From Streptomyces kurssanovii (GTDB lineage Bacteria; Actinomycetota; Actinomycetes; Streptomycetales; Streptomycetaceae): a stretch of 64,000 nucleotides of DNA. A model generated the notes under the pieces. The model saw only the letters and a list, made by a program, of their open reading frames with translations. It did not search any database and was not told where the DNA came from. Location: NCBI RefSeq assembly GCF_014649695.1, contig NZ_BMTN01000021.1:88492-152491 (forward strand). The letters run 5' to 3'. Made by a program: the position numbers and the translations under genes. Positions 18,173-26,597 of this stretch are shown in pieces; the stretch's first letter is position 1; every line of letters starts with the position of its first letter.

Positions 18173-19528
18173 ATGCCCATGGGTCACACGGCCACAGCGC
18201 CGGCCGGTTCCGGCGGCCTGACAGCGACCGAGCACCGCCTGGCCAACGGCCTGCGCGTGGTGCTCTCCGAGGACCACCTGACCCCGGTCGCCGCGGTCTG
18301 CCTCTGGTACGACGTCGGTTCCCGCCACGAAGTCAAGGGCCGTACGGGACTCGCCCACCTCTTCGAGCATTTGATGTTCCAGGGCTCGGCACAGGTGAAG
18401 GGGAACGGCCACTTCGAGCTCGTCCAGGGGGCCGGCGGCTCGCTGAACGGCACCACCAGCTTCGAGCGGACCAACTATTTCGAGACGATGCCGACGCACC
18501 AGCTGGAGCTCGCACTCTGGCTCGAGGCCGACCGCATGGGCTCGCTGCTGACGGCCCTCGACGACGAGTCGATGGAGAACCAGCGCGACGTCGTCAAGAA
18601 CGAACGCCGCCAGCGGTACGACAACGTGCCCTACGGCACGGCCTTCGAGAGGCTGACCGCCCTCGCCTACCCGGAGGGCCACCCCTACCACCACACCCCG
18701 ATCGGTTCGATGGCCGACCTGGACGCGGCGACCCTCGAGGACGCCCGCGCGTTCTTCCGCACCTACTACGCGCCCAACAACGCGGTGCTGTCGGTCGTCG
18801 GCGACATCGACCCGCAGCAGACGCTCGCCTGGATCGAGAAGTACTTCGGGTCCATCCCCTCCCACAGCGGCAAGCAGCCGCCGCGTGAGGGCACCCTCCC
18901 GGAGAACATCGGCGCGCAGCTGCGTGAGGAGATCGTCGAGGAGGTCCCCGCCCGCGCCCTGATGGCCGCGTACCGCCTCCCGCACGACGGCACCCGCGAG
19001 TGCGACGCCGCCGACCTGGCGCTGACCGTCCTCGGCGGCGGCGAGTCGTCCCGCCTGCACAACCGCCTGGTGCGCCGCGACCGGACGGCCGTCGCGGCCG
19101 GGTTCGGCCTGCTGCGGCTGGCGGGCGCCCCGTCGATGGGCTGGCTGGACGTGAAGACGTCCGGCGGTGTCGAGGTGCCGCAGATCGAGGCGGCCGTCGA
19201 CGAGGAGCTGGCCCGGTTCGCGGCCGAGGGCCCGACGCCGGGGGAGATGGAGCGCGCCCAGGCCCAGCTGGAGCGCGAGTGGCTGGACCGTCTCGGCACG
19301 GTCGCCGGCCGCGCCGACGAACTCTGCCGTTACGCGGTGCTGTTCGGTGATCCGCAGCTGGCGCTCACCGCCGTCCGGCGGGTGCTCGACGTCACCGCGG
19401 AGGAGGTGCAGGCGGTCGCCAAGGCCCGGCTGCACCCGGAGAACAGGGCGGTGCTGGTCTACGAACCGGTCGCCGAAGAAGAGACCGACGCGGCCGACGG
19501 ACACGAGCAGGAGGGGACGGACCAGTGA
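18173..19528 (+). CDS. M16-family zinc peptidase, catalytic subunit
   Basis: 451 aa, clan ME metallopeptidase (insulinase/processing-peptidase fold). The inverted zinc motif HxxEH is present as LAHLFEHLMFQGS, with the downstream Glu in the ERTNYFETMPTHQLELALWLEADRM segment. The second half has the R/Y pair region typical of the family. No signal peptide is visible, so it is probably cytoplasmic. Start ATG 18173 follows GAAGGGA; ATG 18179 is an alternative. The stop overlaps the start of the second M16 gene (GTGA), which lacks the zinc motif, so the two products probably form a heterodimer like mitochondrial processing peptidase. Substrate unknown. Confidence 0.9.
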   Translation: MPMGHTATAPAGSGGLTATEHRLANGLRVVLSEDHLTPVAAVCLWYDVGSRHEVKGRTGLAHLFEHLMFQGSAQVKGNGHFELVQGAGGSLNGTTSFERTNYFETMPTHQLELALWLEADRMGSLLTALDDESMENQRDVVKNERRQRYDNVPYGTAFERLTALAYPEGHPYHHTPIGSMADLDAATLEDARAFFRTYYAPNNAVLSVVGDIDPQQTLAWIEKYFGSIPSHSGKQPPREGTLPENIGAQLREEIVEEVPARALMAAYRLPHDGTRECDAADLALTVLGGGESSRLHNRLVRRDRTAVAAGFGLLRLAGAPSMGWLDVKTSGGVEVPQIEAAVDEELARFAAEGPTPGEMERAQAQLEREWLDRLGTVAGRADELCRYAVLFGDPQLALTAVRRVLDVTAEEVQAVAKARLHPENRAVLVYEPVAEEETDAADGHEQEGTDQ

Positions 19529-20913
19529 GCGACGCTGCCGTGACCATGGAGTTCCACCCGCAGCCGACCCCGGGCACCGCCCGGCCCTGGGCCTTCCCGG
19601 CCCCCGACCGCGGCACGCTGGACAACGGACTGACGGTGCTGCGCTGCCACCGTCCCGGCCAGCAGGTGGTGGCCGTCGAGATCTCGCTCGACGCCCCGCT
19701 GGACGCCGAGCCGGAGGGCCTCGACGGCGTCGCCACGATCATGGCGCGCGCCCTGTCCGAGGGCACCGACAAGCACTCCGCGGAGGAGTTCGCCGCGGAA
19801 CTTGAGCGTTGCGGCGCCACCCTGGACGCGCACGCCGACCACCCTGGCGTCCGGGTCGCCCTCGAGGTGCCGGTCTCCCGGCTGCACAAGGCGCTCGGGC
19901 TGCTCTCCGAGGCGCTGATCGCACCCGCCTTCGAGGCCGGCGAGGTCGAGCGGCTGGTCCGCAACCGCCTCGACGAGATCCCGCACGAGACGGCGAACCC
20001 GGGCCGCCGGGCGGCCAAGCAGCTCTCCAAGGAGCTCTTCCCGGCCTCGCTGCGCGTCTCCCGGCCGCGCCAGGGCACGGAGGAGACGGTCGCGCGGATC
20101 GACGCGGCCGCCGTACGCGCCTTCTACGAGGCGCATGTGCGGCCCGCCACCGCCACCGCGGTGATCGTCGGCGACCTCACCGACATCGACCTGGACGCCG
20201 TCCTCGGCGACACGCTGGGGGCGTGGACCGGCGACAAGGCGGACCCGCGTCCGGTGCCCGCGATCACCGCCGACGACACCGGCCGGGTGGTCATCGTCGA
20301 CCGCCCCGGTGCCGTGCAGACACAGCTGCTCATCGGCCGTGTCGGCGGCGACCGCCACGACCGTGTATGGCCCGCCCAGGTGCTCGGCACGTACTGCCTC
20401 GGCGGCACGCTGACCTCCCGCCTGGACCGGGTGCTGCGCGAGGAGAAGGGCTACACCTACGGTGTGCGCGCCTTCGGCCAGGTGCTCCGCTCCGCTCCGG
20501 ACGGCTCCGGCGCCTCGATGCTCGCCATCAGCGGCTCCGTGGACACGCCCAACACCGGTCCGGCGCTCGAGGACCTGTGGAAGGTGCTTCGCACGCTCGC
20601 CGCCGAGGGGCTCTCGGACGCCGAGCGGGACGTCGCCGTGCAGAACCTGGTGGGCGTCGCCCCGCTGAAGTACGAGACGGCGGCGTCCGTCGCGGCCACC
20701 CTGGCCGACCAGGTCGAGCAGCACCTCCCGGACGACTACCAGGCGCAGATGTACGTCCGGCTGGCGGAGACGGGCACCGTGGAGGCGACCGCGGCGGTCG
20801 TGGGCGCCTTCCCGGTCGACCGGCTGGTGACGGTGCTCGTCGGCGACGCGTCGCAGATCGAGGAGCCGGTGAAGGCGCTCGGCATCGGTGAAGTCAGGGT
20901 GGTCACGGGCTGA
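19525..20913 (+). CDS. M16-family peptidase-like protein, non-catalytic subunit
   Basis: 462 aa with the M16 fold (RGTLDNGLTVLRCHRPGQQ, then LDGVATIMARALSEGTDKHS). At the position of the HxxEH zinc motif it has VATIMARAL, so no zinc site. The later RLDRVLREEKGYTYGVRAFG segment holds the Arg and Tyr conserved in M16 subunits that position the peptide. It is translationally coupled to the catalytic partner by a GTGA overlap and ends at a strong terminator, forming a two-gene operon. It is best read as the substrate-binding half of a heterodimeric peptidase. Confidence 0.88.
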   Translation: MSDAAVTMEFHPQPTPGTARPWAFPAPDRGTLDNGLTVLRCHRPGQQVVAVEISLDAPLDAEPEGLDGVATIMARALSEGTDKHSAEEFAAELERCGATLDAHADHPGVRVALEVPVSRLHKALGLLSEALIAPAFEAGEVERLVRNRLDEIPHETANPGRRAAKQLSKELFPASLRVSRPRQGTEETVARIDAAAVRAFYEAHVRPATATAVIVGDLTDIDLDAVLGDTLGAWTGDKADPRPVPAITADDTGRVVIVDRPGAVQTQLLIGRVGGDRHDRVWPAQVLGTYCLGGTLTSRLDRVLREEKGYTYGVRAFGQVLRSAPDGSGASMLAISGSVDTPNTGPALEDLWKVLRTLAAEGLSDAERDVAVQNLVGVAPLKYETAASVAATLADQVEQHLPDDYQAQMYVRLAETGTVEATAAVVGAFPVDRLVTVLVGDASQIEEPVKALGIGEVRVVTG

Positions 20914-20962
20914 TACGGGAGCCGCCCGGCGCCGTTGACTCAAGAAGACGCGCAATGCGCAC

Positions 20963-21004
20963 GAACAGGACCCCGACTTCGAATCGTTTGTCGGGGTCCT
21001 GTTC
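20963..21004 (+). terminator. Hairpin terminator after the M16 operon
   Basis: GAACAGGACCCCGAC (20963-20977) and GTCGGGGTCCTGTTC (20990-21004) form a perfect 15-bp stem with a 12-nt loop, 50 bp after the stop. Confidence 0.88.
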
Positions 21005-21144
21005 TATGTCCGATTTGCAGGCTTGAGTGCGTGTCTGCCCTGTGGCATGCGCTACAAAACGGGCTGTCTGTTTGGTGATTGACGAAAGGGTTGCCTAGCG
21101 TCGGTCCGGCTGTCCGCCTGAAGATCGTCGCGCCCGCGGCGTCG

Positions 21145-21300
21145 GGCAGCCATCGCCGAGTCCCCGTCAGGCGCGAGCCTGGGGAGCCGGGGACCCACGC
21201 AGTCCCTGGGGTGAATCGGCCCTCCTTCGCCCGTGCGGAGGGGGCCGTAGGAGACCTTCCTGCTCCGAACCCGTCAGCTAACCCGGTAGGCGAGAAGGAA
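21145..21300 (+). promoter_or_regulatory. c-di-AMP riboswitch (ydaO-yuaA class)
   Basis: The leader of the following M23 peptidase gene carries the conserved blocks of the ydaO class: GCGAGCCTGGGGAGCCGGGG (about 21172-21191) with GACCCA, then GGGGTGAATCGG (21209-21220), and after a variable stem CCGAACCCGTCAGCTAACCC (21265-21284) with GGTAGGCG. The Shine-Dalgarno region (AAGGAAGGAAAGGA) follows at 21295-21308. In Streptomyces this class sits before genes for cell-wall hydrolases and turns expression off when c-di-AMP is high. A weak promoter, TTGGTG (21072-21077) with TAGCGT (21096-21101), lies upstream. Boundaries are approximate. Confidence 0.85.
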
Positions 21301-21319
21301 GGAAAGGACCAGCCTCTTC

Positions 21320-22114
21320 ATGGCGTTCACCCGTGCCACCGGGAAGCATCGTGCCCCGAGCCGCCTGACGCGCAGGAGCGCGAACCTGGCCGGCGTCGCC
21401 GCCCTCGCCACCACCGGCGTCATCGGAACCCTCGCCTCCCCGGCGCTCGCCGCCGACACCGAGGCCCCGTCCGTCGAGGACACCGGCCTCACCCAGATCG
21501 TCTCCATGGGGTCGCTCGCCGACGAGATAGCCGACCAGGCCGCCGCCCAGGAGAGGGAGGCCGAGGAGGCAGCCGCCAAGGCAAAGGCACAGGCGAAGGC
21601 CGAGGCCGAGGCGAAGGCGGAAGCCAGGCGCAAGGCCGAGGCGCGTGCCAAGGAGGCCCGCGAGGCCAAGGAGCGCGCCGCCCGTGAGGCCGAGCGCAAG
21701 CGGCTGAACTCCTTCCGGCTCCCCATCGCCGGTTCGTACGTGACCACCGGCTACAAGACCGGCGGCGCCCTGTGGTCCTCCGGCAGCCACTCCGGCGTCG
21801 ACTTCCGTGCCGCCTCCGGCAGTTCCGTCGTGTCCGTCGGATCGGGCACCGTCGTCGAGGCCGGCTGGGGCGGCGCGTACGGCAACAACGTCGTCATCCG
21901 GATGAACGACGGCACGTACACCCAGTACGGCCACCTGTCGTCCATCAGCGTCTCCGTCGGCCAGCAGGTCACCCCGGGCCGGCAGATCGGCCTGTCCGGC
22001 TCGACCGGCAACTCGACCGGCCCGCACCTCCACTTCGAGGCCCGGACCACCGCCGAGTACGGCTCCGACATCGACCCGGTCGCCTACCTCCGCTCGCACG
22101 GCGTCAACGTCTGA
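21320..22114 (+). CDS. Secreted M23-family peptidoglycan endopeptidase with coiled coil
   Basis: 264 aa. A signal peptide (RSANLAGVAALATTGVIGTL ending SPALAADT) is followed by a long Ala/Glu/Lys coiled coil (about residues 70-135) and a LytM/M23 domain. Zinc ligands are visible in SGSHSGVDFRA and GPHLHFEAR, with QYGHLSSISVSVGQ between. It probably cleaves cross-link peptides in the cell wall during growth or germination. It is a single gene between the c-di-AMP riboswitch and a strong terminator, so its level is expected to follow c-di-AMP and thus turgor. ATG 21320 is the only start fitting the signal peptide. Confidence 0.93.
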   Translation: MAFTRATGKHRAPSRLTRRSANLAGVAALATTGVIGTLASPALAADTEAPSVEDTGLTQIVSMGSLADEIADQAAAQEREAEEAAAKAKAQAKAEAEAKAEARRKAEARAKEAREAKERAAREAERKRLNSFRLPIAGSYVTTGYKTGGALWSSGSHSGVDFRAASGSSVVSVGSGTVVEAGWGGAYGNNVVIRMNDGTYTQYGHLSSISVSVGQQVTPGRQIGLSGSTGNSTGPHLHFEARTTAEYGSDIDPVAYLRSHGVNV

Positions 22115-22145
22115 CCCTCGGCACCCCGCGTCCCGAGCCTCAAGT

Positions 22146-22180
22146 CCGAAGGCCCCCGGCTTCCCGCCGGGGGCCTTCGG
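22146..22180 (+). terminator. Hairpin terminator after the M23 peptidase gene
   Basis: CCGAAGGCCCCCGGC (22146-22160) and GCCGGGGGCCTTCGG (22166-22180) form a perfect 15-bp stem with a 5-nt loop. Confidence 0.88.
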
Positions 22181-22340
22181 TGCATTCCACGGCGTTTCGC
22201 CCGTTGAGTGATTACCGTCTCCGTCAAGAGACTTCCATGGTTTTCCTCCTGGCGTCGGAAAACCCCGCTGATTGCAATAGAGTCACGGGAACACGCGTCA
22301 ATCGGCTGCGTTTCGCTCGGATCAATGCGGAGGTTCGGTC

Positions 22341-23018
22341 ATGCGTATTCCCGCGCACTCGGTATGCACGGCGATCCGCGACGACATCGTCTCCGGGGTC
22401 TACGAGCGCGGCAGCCGGCTCACCGAGGAGCAGCTGGCCCGCCGCTACGGGGTCTCCCGCGTCCCGGTGCGCGAGGCGCTGCGCACCCTGGAGTCGGAGG
22501 GCTTCGTCGTGACCCGCCGGCACGCGGGCGCCTGTGTGGCGGAGCCGACGGAGCGGGAGGCCGCCGACCTCCTGGAGATCCGCATGCTGCTGGAGCCGCT
22601 GGGCGCGGCGCGGGCAGCGCAGCGCCGCACGGAAGCGCATCTGCGGGTGCTGCGCGGCCTGGTGAGACTCGGTCAGGAGCGGGCCCGTCGGGGGCAGGGC
22701 GAGGATCTGCGCTCGCTCGGCTCCTGGTTCCACGAGACACTCGCCCAGTCCTGCGACAGCCCCGGGCTGACCGCGCTGCTGACCCAGCTGCGGCACAAGA
22801 TCGCCTGGATGTACTCGGTGGAGCAGCCGCTCGCCCCGGTCGAGTCGTGGGCGGAGCACGGTGCGATCGTTGACGCCGTGGCCCGCGGTGACGCGGAGCG
22901 TGCGCGCGCGCTGACGGCGGCGCACGCCGAGCGTGCCGCCGCTGCCCACCGGCTGCGCCGCACCGTACGGGTGAGGACTTCGCAACATGCCGTAAACACC
23001 ACGAGCGGCCGGAATTAA
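22341..23018 (+). CDS. GntR-family transcriptional regulator, FadR/FCD type
   Basis: 225 aa. The N-terminal winged helix is GSRLTEEQLARRYGVSRVPVREALRTLESEGFV, with wing RRHAGACVAEPTEREAADL. The C-terminal all-helical FCD ligand domain follows (LEIRMLLEPLGAARAAQRR, GSWFHETLAQSCDSPGL, WAEHGAIVDAVARGDAERA), including the His residues that often bind a metal or carboxylate effector. It is monocistronic and convergent with ptsH across a hairpin. Proximity to HPr suggests a link to carbon metabolism, but no effector can be deduced. Confidence 0.9.
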   Translation: MRIPAHSVCTAIRDDIVSGVYERGSRLTEEQLARRYGVSRVPVREALRTLESEGFVVTRRHAGACVAEPTEREAADLLEIRMLLEPLGAARAAQRRTEAHLRVLRGLVRLGQERARRGQGEDLRSLGSWFHETLAQSCDSPGLTALLTQLRHKIAWMYSVEQPLAPVESWAEHGAIVDAVARGDAERARALTAAHAERAAAAHRLRRTVRVRTSQHAVNTTSGRN

Positions 23019-23125
23019 CAGAGTGCGTATACAAAAGAAGGCGTGATGGGGTCGGCCTTTTCTCTGCTTTCCTTTTCTCCCGGGCCCGGAACGCGGAATA
23101 CGGAATGCGGGCCTGAAATGCAGAA

Positions 23126-23160
23126 CCGCGGCGCTCCGGACCCGGAGCACCGCGGCTTTT
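23126..23160. terminator. Hairpin terminator between gntR-type gene and ptsH
   Basis: CCGCGGCGCTCCGG (23126-23139) and CCGGAGCACCGCGG (23142-23155) pair with a single mismatch and are followed by CTTTTCT on the plus strand, so it ends the GntR transcript and probably also ptsH on the other strand. Confidence 0.8.
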
Positions 23161-23193
23161 CTGTGAATGGCGGCGGGCGAAGGGCCCGCCGGC

Positions 23194-23475
23194 TCAGACG
23201 GTCTCGGGAAGCTCGTCGAGACCCTCGGCCACCAGCTTGGCCAGGCGGTCGAGCGCCGCCTCCGCGCCGTCCGCGTCGGAGGCGAGGACGATCTCCTCGC
23301 CACCCTGGGCGCCCAGGCCGAGCACGGCGAGCATCGAGGCCGCGTTGACCGGCTTGCCGTCGGACTTGGCGATCGTCACAGGGACGCCGGCAGCCGTCGC
23401 GGCACGGACGAAGATGGACGCGGGGCGGGCGTGAAGGCCCTCGGCCCAGCCGACATTGACGCGGCGCTCAGCCAT
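23194..23475 (-). CDS. ptsH: Phosphocarrier protein HPr of the sugar phosphotransferase system
   Basis: 93-aa cytoplasmic phosphocarrier that passes phosphate from enzyme I to EIIA components. The active-site His lies in GLHARPASIFVRAA (about residue 15), as in all HPr. The regulatory Ser-46 region reads KPVNAASMLAVLGLGAQGGEE, with Ser present. Start is ATG 23475 with AAGGGC upstream; a longer frame to 23490 adds a few residues without family support. It stands alone, as in other streptomycetes where ptsI and crr are elsewhere. Confidence 0.93.
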   Translation of the reverse strand: MAERRVNVGWAEGLHARPASIFVRAATAAGVPVTIAKSDGKPVNAASMLAVLGLGAQGGEEIVLASDADGAEAALDRLAKLVAEGLDELPETV

Positions 23476-23625
23476 GGTGTTGCCCTTCAAGTCTTAGCGG
23501 GTTGTCTAGACCAGTCTCTCATGTGTCCCGGCGTGCTCCCCGCCCACCCTGCCGGGGGTGCGGACCGCCGTCGGCCCCCTCAGACTGCCCGCGCGCAACC
23601 GCCTTCGCGACCGGTGGCCCGCGCG

Positions 23626-23631
23626 TAGGCT
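23626..23631 (+). promoter_or_regulatory. -10 box of a probable leaderless promoter (acetyltransferase gene)
   Basis: TAGGCT ends 7 nt before ATG 23639 and no Shine-Dalgarno sequence precedes the start, the geometry of a leaderless transcript. The -35 is weak (TTCGCG at 23604-23609). Confidence 0.45.
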
Positions 23632-23638
23632 TTCCCCC

Positions 23639-26560
23639 ATGCAGACCTCGCAGGAGCACGCTTACCCCGCTCACTGGGAAGCAGACGTGGTGCTGCGCGA
23701 CGGCGGCACCGCCCGGATCAGGCCCATCACCCCCGAGGACGCCCACCGGCTGGTCAGCTTCTACGAACAGGTCTCCGACGAGTCGAAGTACTACCGCTTC
23801 TTCGCCCCCTACCCGCGGCTCTCCGACAAGGACGTCCACCGGTTCACGCACCACGACTACGTCGACCGGGTCGGACTCGCGGTCACGGTCGGCGGCGAGT
23901 TCATCGCGACCGTCCGCTACGACCGGATCAACGCGCAGGGCCGGCCGGCGAGCGCCCCCGCGGACGAGGCGGAGGTCGCCTTCCTCGTCCAGGACGCGCA
24001 CCAGGGGCGCGGCGTCGCGTCCGCGCTGCTCGAACACATCGCGGCGGTGGCGCGGGAGCGGGGCATCCGGCGCTTCGCCGCGGAGGTGCTGCCGGCCAAC
24101 TCCAAGATGATCAAGGTGTTCCGCGACGCCGGATACACACAGCGGCGCAGCTTCGAGGACGGATCCGTCCATCTGACCCTCGACCTCGAACCGACGGCGG
24201 AGTCCCTCGCCGTGCAGCGCGGACGCGAGCAGCGCGCCGAAGCACGCTCGGTCCAGCGGCTGCTCGCGCCCGGCTCCGTGGCGGTCGTCGGCGCGGGCCG
24301 GCTGCCCGGCGGCGTGGGACGCACCGCGCTGCGCAACCTCCTGGACGGCGGGTTCACCGGTCGGGTGTACGCGGTCAACCGCGCGTTCCCGCAGGACCAG
24401 CGCGAGATCGACGGCGTGCCCGCCGTGCGCTCGGTCGGTGAGATCGCGGAACCCGTCGACCTGGCGATCGTCGCCGTCCCGGCGGAGCGGGTGCCCGACG
24501 TCGTCGCGGACTGCGGCGAGCACGGTGTGCAAGGGCTCGTGGTGCTGAGCGCCGGATACGCGGAGAGCGGCCGGGCCGGACGGGAACGCCAGCGCGAGCT
24601 GGTGCGGCAGGCCCGGTCGTACGGAATGCGGATCATCGGGCCCAACTCGTTCGGGATCATCAGCACCTCGGACGCCGTCCGGCTCAACGCCTCCTTGGCC
24701 CCCGAGGCCCCCGTGCCCGGGCGGATCGGGCTGTTCACCCAGTCCGGGGCGATCGGCATCGCGCTGCTCTCGGGACTCCACCGGCGCGGTGCGGGCCTGT
24801 CCTCGTTCATCTCCTCCGGCAACCGCGCGGACGTCTCCGGCAACGACTTCCTGCAGTACTGGCACGAGGACCCGGACACGGATGTCGTCCTGATGTACCT
24901 GGAGTCCATCGGCAACCCCCGCAAGTTCACCCGCCTCGCCCGACGGACCGCCGCGGTCAAGCCGGTCGTCGTGGTCAAGGGAGCCCGGCACAGCGGCAGC
25001 GTGCCGCCGGGCCACGCGGTGCCGTTCACCCGCATCCCGGACGCGACCGTCGGGGCGCTGCTGCGCCAGGCGGGAGTGATCCGCGTCGACACGGTCACCG
25101 AACTCGTGGACGCGGGCCTGATGCTGGCCGGGCAGCCGCTGCCCCGGGGGCCGCGGGTGGCGATCCTCGGCAACTCGGAGTCGCTGGGCCTGCTCACCTA
25201 CGACGCCTGCCTGACGGAGGGCCTGCGTCCGCTCCCGCCGCGCGACCTCACGACGGCGGCCACACCCTCGGACTTCCGCGCAGCCCTCGCGGAAGCCCTG
25301 GAGGACGACGGGTGCGACGCCGTGGTCATCACGGCGATCCCCTGGGTCGGCGAGAACGGCGTCACGGAATCGGGCGACGGCGAGGTCCTCGCCGCGGCCC
25401 TCCGCGACGCGTCGGCCACCGCTCCGGCCAAACCCGTGGCGGTCGTGCACGTGGAAATGGGCGCCCTGGCCGACGCCCTCGCGGCGGCCGCCAGCACCGC
25501 GCCGCCGTCAGACCCCTCCGGGCGGGCCGACACCGCCGAACGCGACGGCGATCACGGGCCGACCGGCCCCGGCGCGGCGACGGCGGCGACGCCGAGCGAG
25601 GTACCCCGTCCGGACGGCGCCCGGCCCGGGGCCGCCGGCGGCGCGGCGGCCGCCGACGACAGCGACCCGTCGTCGCCCGGCGCCGACACCCGCCGGATCC
25701 CCGCCTACCCCGCCGCCGAGCGCGCCGCGCGGGCCCTCGCCGAGGCCGTGAGGTACGCCCAGTGGCGACGGCAGGCCGCGGAGCCCGGCCGGGTCCCTGT
25801 GTACGACGACATCGACGAGGCCGGAGCCGCCGCACACATCGAGCTGCTGCTCGCGGCGGCGGACGACGACAGGGGATTCGCCCTCGCCGCGGCCGACGCC
25901 CACGCGCTGCTCGCGCGCTACAGCGTCCATGTGCGCCCGACCCTGCCCGCTCCCGACCCGGGCGCCGCCGTGCAGGCCGCCGCGCGGCTCGGCTACCCGG
26001 TCGCGCTCAAGACCACCGCCCCCCACCTGCGCCACCGTGCCGATCTCGGCGGCGTACGCCTCGACCTGGCCGACGAGACACAGCTGCGCCAGGCGTACCG
26101 CGAGCTGACGGAGACGCTCGGCAAGCCCGCGGAGCTCCAGCCGGTGGTGCAGGCCATGGTGCCGCGCGGTGTGGACACGGTCGTGCGCGCCGCCATCGAC
26201 CCCGCCGTCGGCGCCGTGCTCTCCTTCGGGCTGGCCGGTGTGGCCTCCGAACTGCTCGGCGACACCGCGCACCGGCTCGTTCCCGCCACCGACCGTGACG
26301 CCGGCGACCTGATCCGCACCATCCGCGCAGCGCCGCTGCTGTTCGGCTGGCGCGGATCCGCGCCGGTCGACACCTCCGCGCTCGAGGAACTGCTGCTGCG
26401 CGTGTCGCGACTGGTCGACGACCACCCGGAAGTGGTCGGCATCAGTCTCGAGCCCGTCGTCGTCGCCCAGCACGGCCTCACCGTGCTGGACGCGTCCGTA
26501 CGGCTGGCGCCGCCGCCGCCCCGAAGCGATCTCGGCCCCCGCCGGCTCCCCAGCTACTGA
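23639..26560 (+). CDS. GNAT acetyltransferase / ADP-forming acyl-CoA synthetase-like fusion (Pat-type protein lysine acetyltransferase)
   Basis: 973 aa. Residues 1-200 are a GNAT domain (RPITPEDAHRLVSFYEQVS, acetyl-CoA loop VQDAHQGRGVASALLEHIA, DAGYTQRRSFEDGSVHLTL). Next come a CoA-binding Rossmann domain (SVAVVGAGRLPGGVGRTALR), two CoA-ligase domains (QSGAIGIALLSGL, SSGNRADVSGNDFLQYW), and a C-terminal ATP-grasp-like domain (RLGYPVALKTTAPHLRHRAD). A Pro/Ala/Gly-rich linker of about 90 residues (near 620-715) precedes the ATP-grasp part. Enteric Pat enzymes have the GNAT domain at the C-terminus; this is the reversed order that I recall for streptomycete PatA. Such enzymes acetylate and inactivate acyl-CoA synthetases. 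Start ATG 23639 is probably leaderless. Confidence 0.88.
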   Translation: MQTSQEHAYPAHWEADVVLRDGGTARIRPITPEDAHRLVSFYEQVSDESKYYRFFAPYPRLSDKDVHRFTHHDYVDRVGLAVTVGGEFIATVRYDRINAQGRPASAPADEAEVAFLVQDAHQGRGVASALLEHIAAVARERGIRRFAAEVLPANSKMIKVFRDAGYTQRRSFEDGSVHLTLDLEPTAESLAVQRGREQRAEARSVQRLLAPGSVAVVGAGRLPGGVGRTALRNLLDGGFTGRVYAVNRAFPQDQREIDGVPAVRSVGEIAEPVDLAIVAVPAERVPDVVADCGEHGVQGLVVLSAGYAESGRAGRERQRELVRQARSYGMRIIGPNSFGIISTSDAVRLNASLAPEAPVPGRIGLFTQSGAIGIALLSGLHRRGAGLSSFISSGNRADVSGNDFLQYWHEDPDTDVVLMYLESIGNPRKFTRLARRTAAVKPVVVVKGARHSGSVPPGHAVPFTRIPDATVGALLRQAGVIRVDTVTELVDAGLMLAGQPLPRGPRVAILGNSESLGLLTYDACLTEGLRPLPPRDLTTAATPSDFRAALAEALEDDGCDAVVITAIPWVGENGVTESGDGEVLAAALRDASATAPAKPVAVVHVEMGALADALAAAASTAPPSDPSGRADTAERDGDHGPTGPGAATAATPSEVPRPDGARPGAAGGAAAADDSDPSSPGADTRRIPAYPAAERAARALAEAVRYAQWRRQAAEPGRVPVYDDIDEAGAAAHIELLLAAADDDRGFALAAADAHALLARYSVHVRPTLPAPDPGAAVQAAARLGYPVALKTTAPHLRHRADLGGVRLDLADETQLRQAYRELTETLGKPAELQPVVQAMVPRGVDTVVRAAIDPAVGAVLSFGLAGVASELLGDTAHRLVPATDRDAGDLIRTIRAAPLLFGWRGSAPVDTSALEELLLRVSRLVDDHPEVVGISLEPVVVAQHGLTVLDASVRLAPPPPRSDLGPRRLPSY

Positions 26561-26584
26561 GCGCCCGGTGCCCCTGGGGCCCCG

Positions 26585-26590
26585 TAGGAT
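26585..26590 (+). promoter_or_regulatory. -10 box of a probable leaderless promoter (DUF5998 gene)
   Basis: TAGGAT ends 7 nt before ATG 26598, with no Shine-Dalgarno sequence between. Confidence 0.4.
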
Positions 26591-26597
26591 GGACCGC

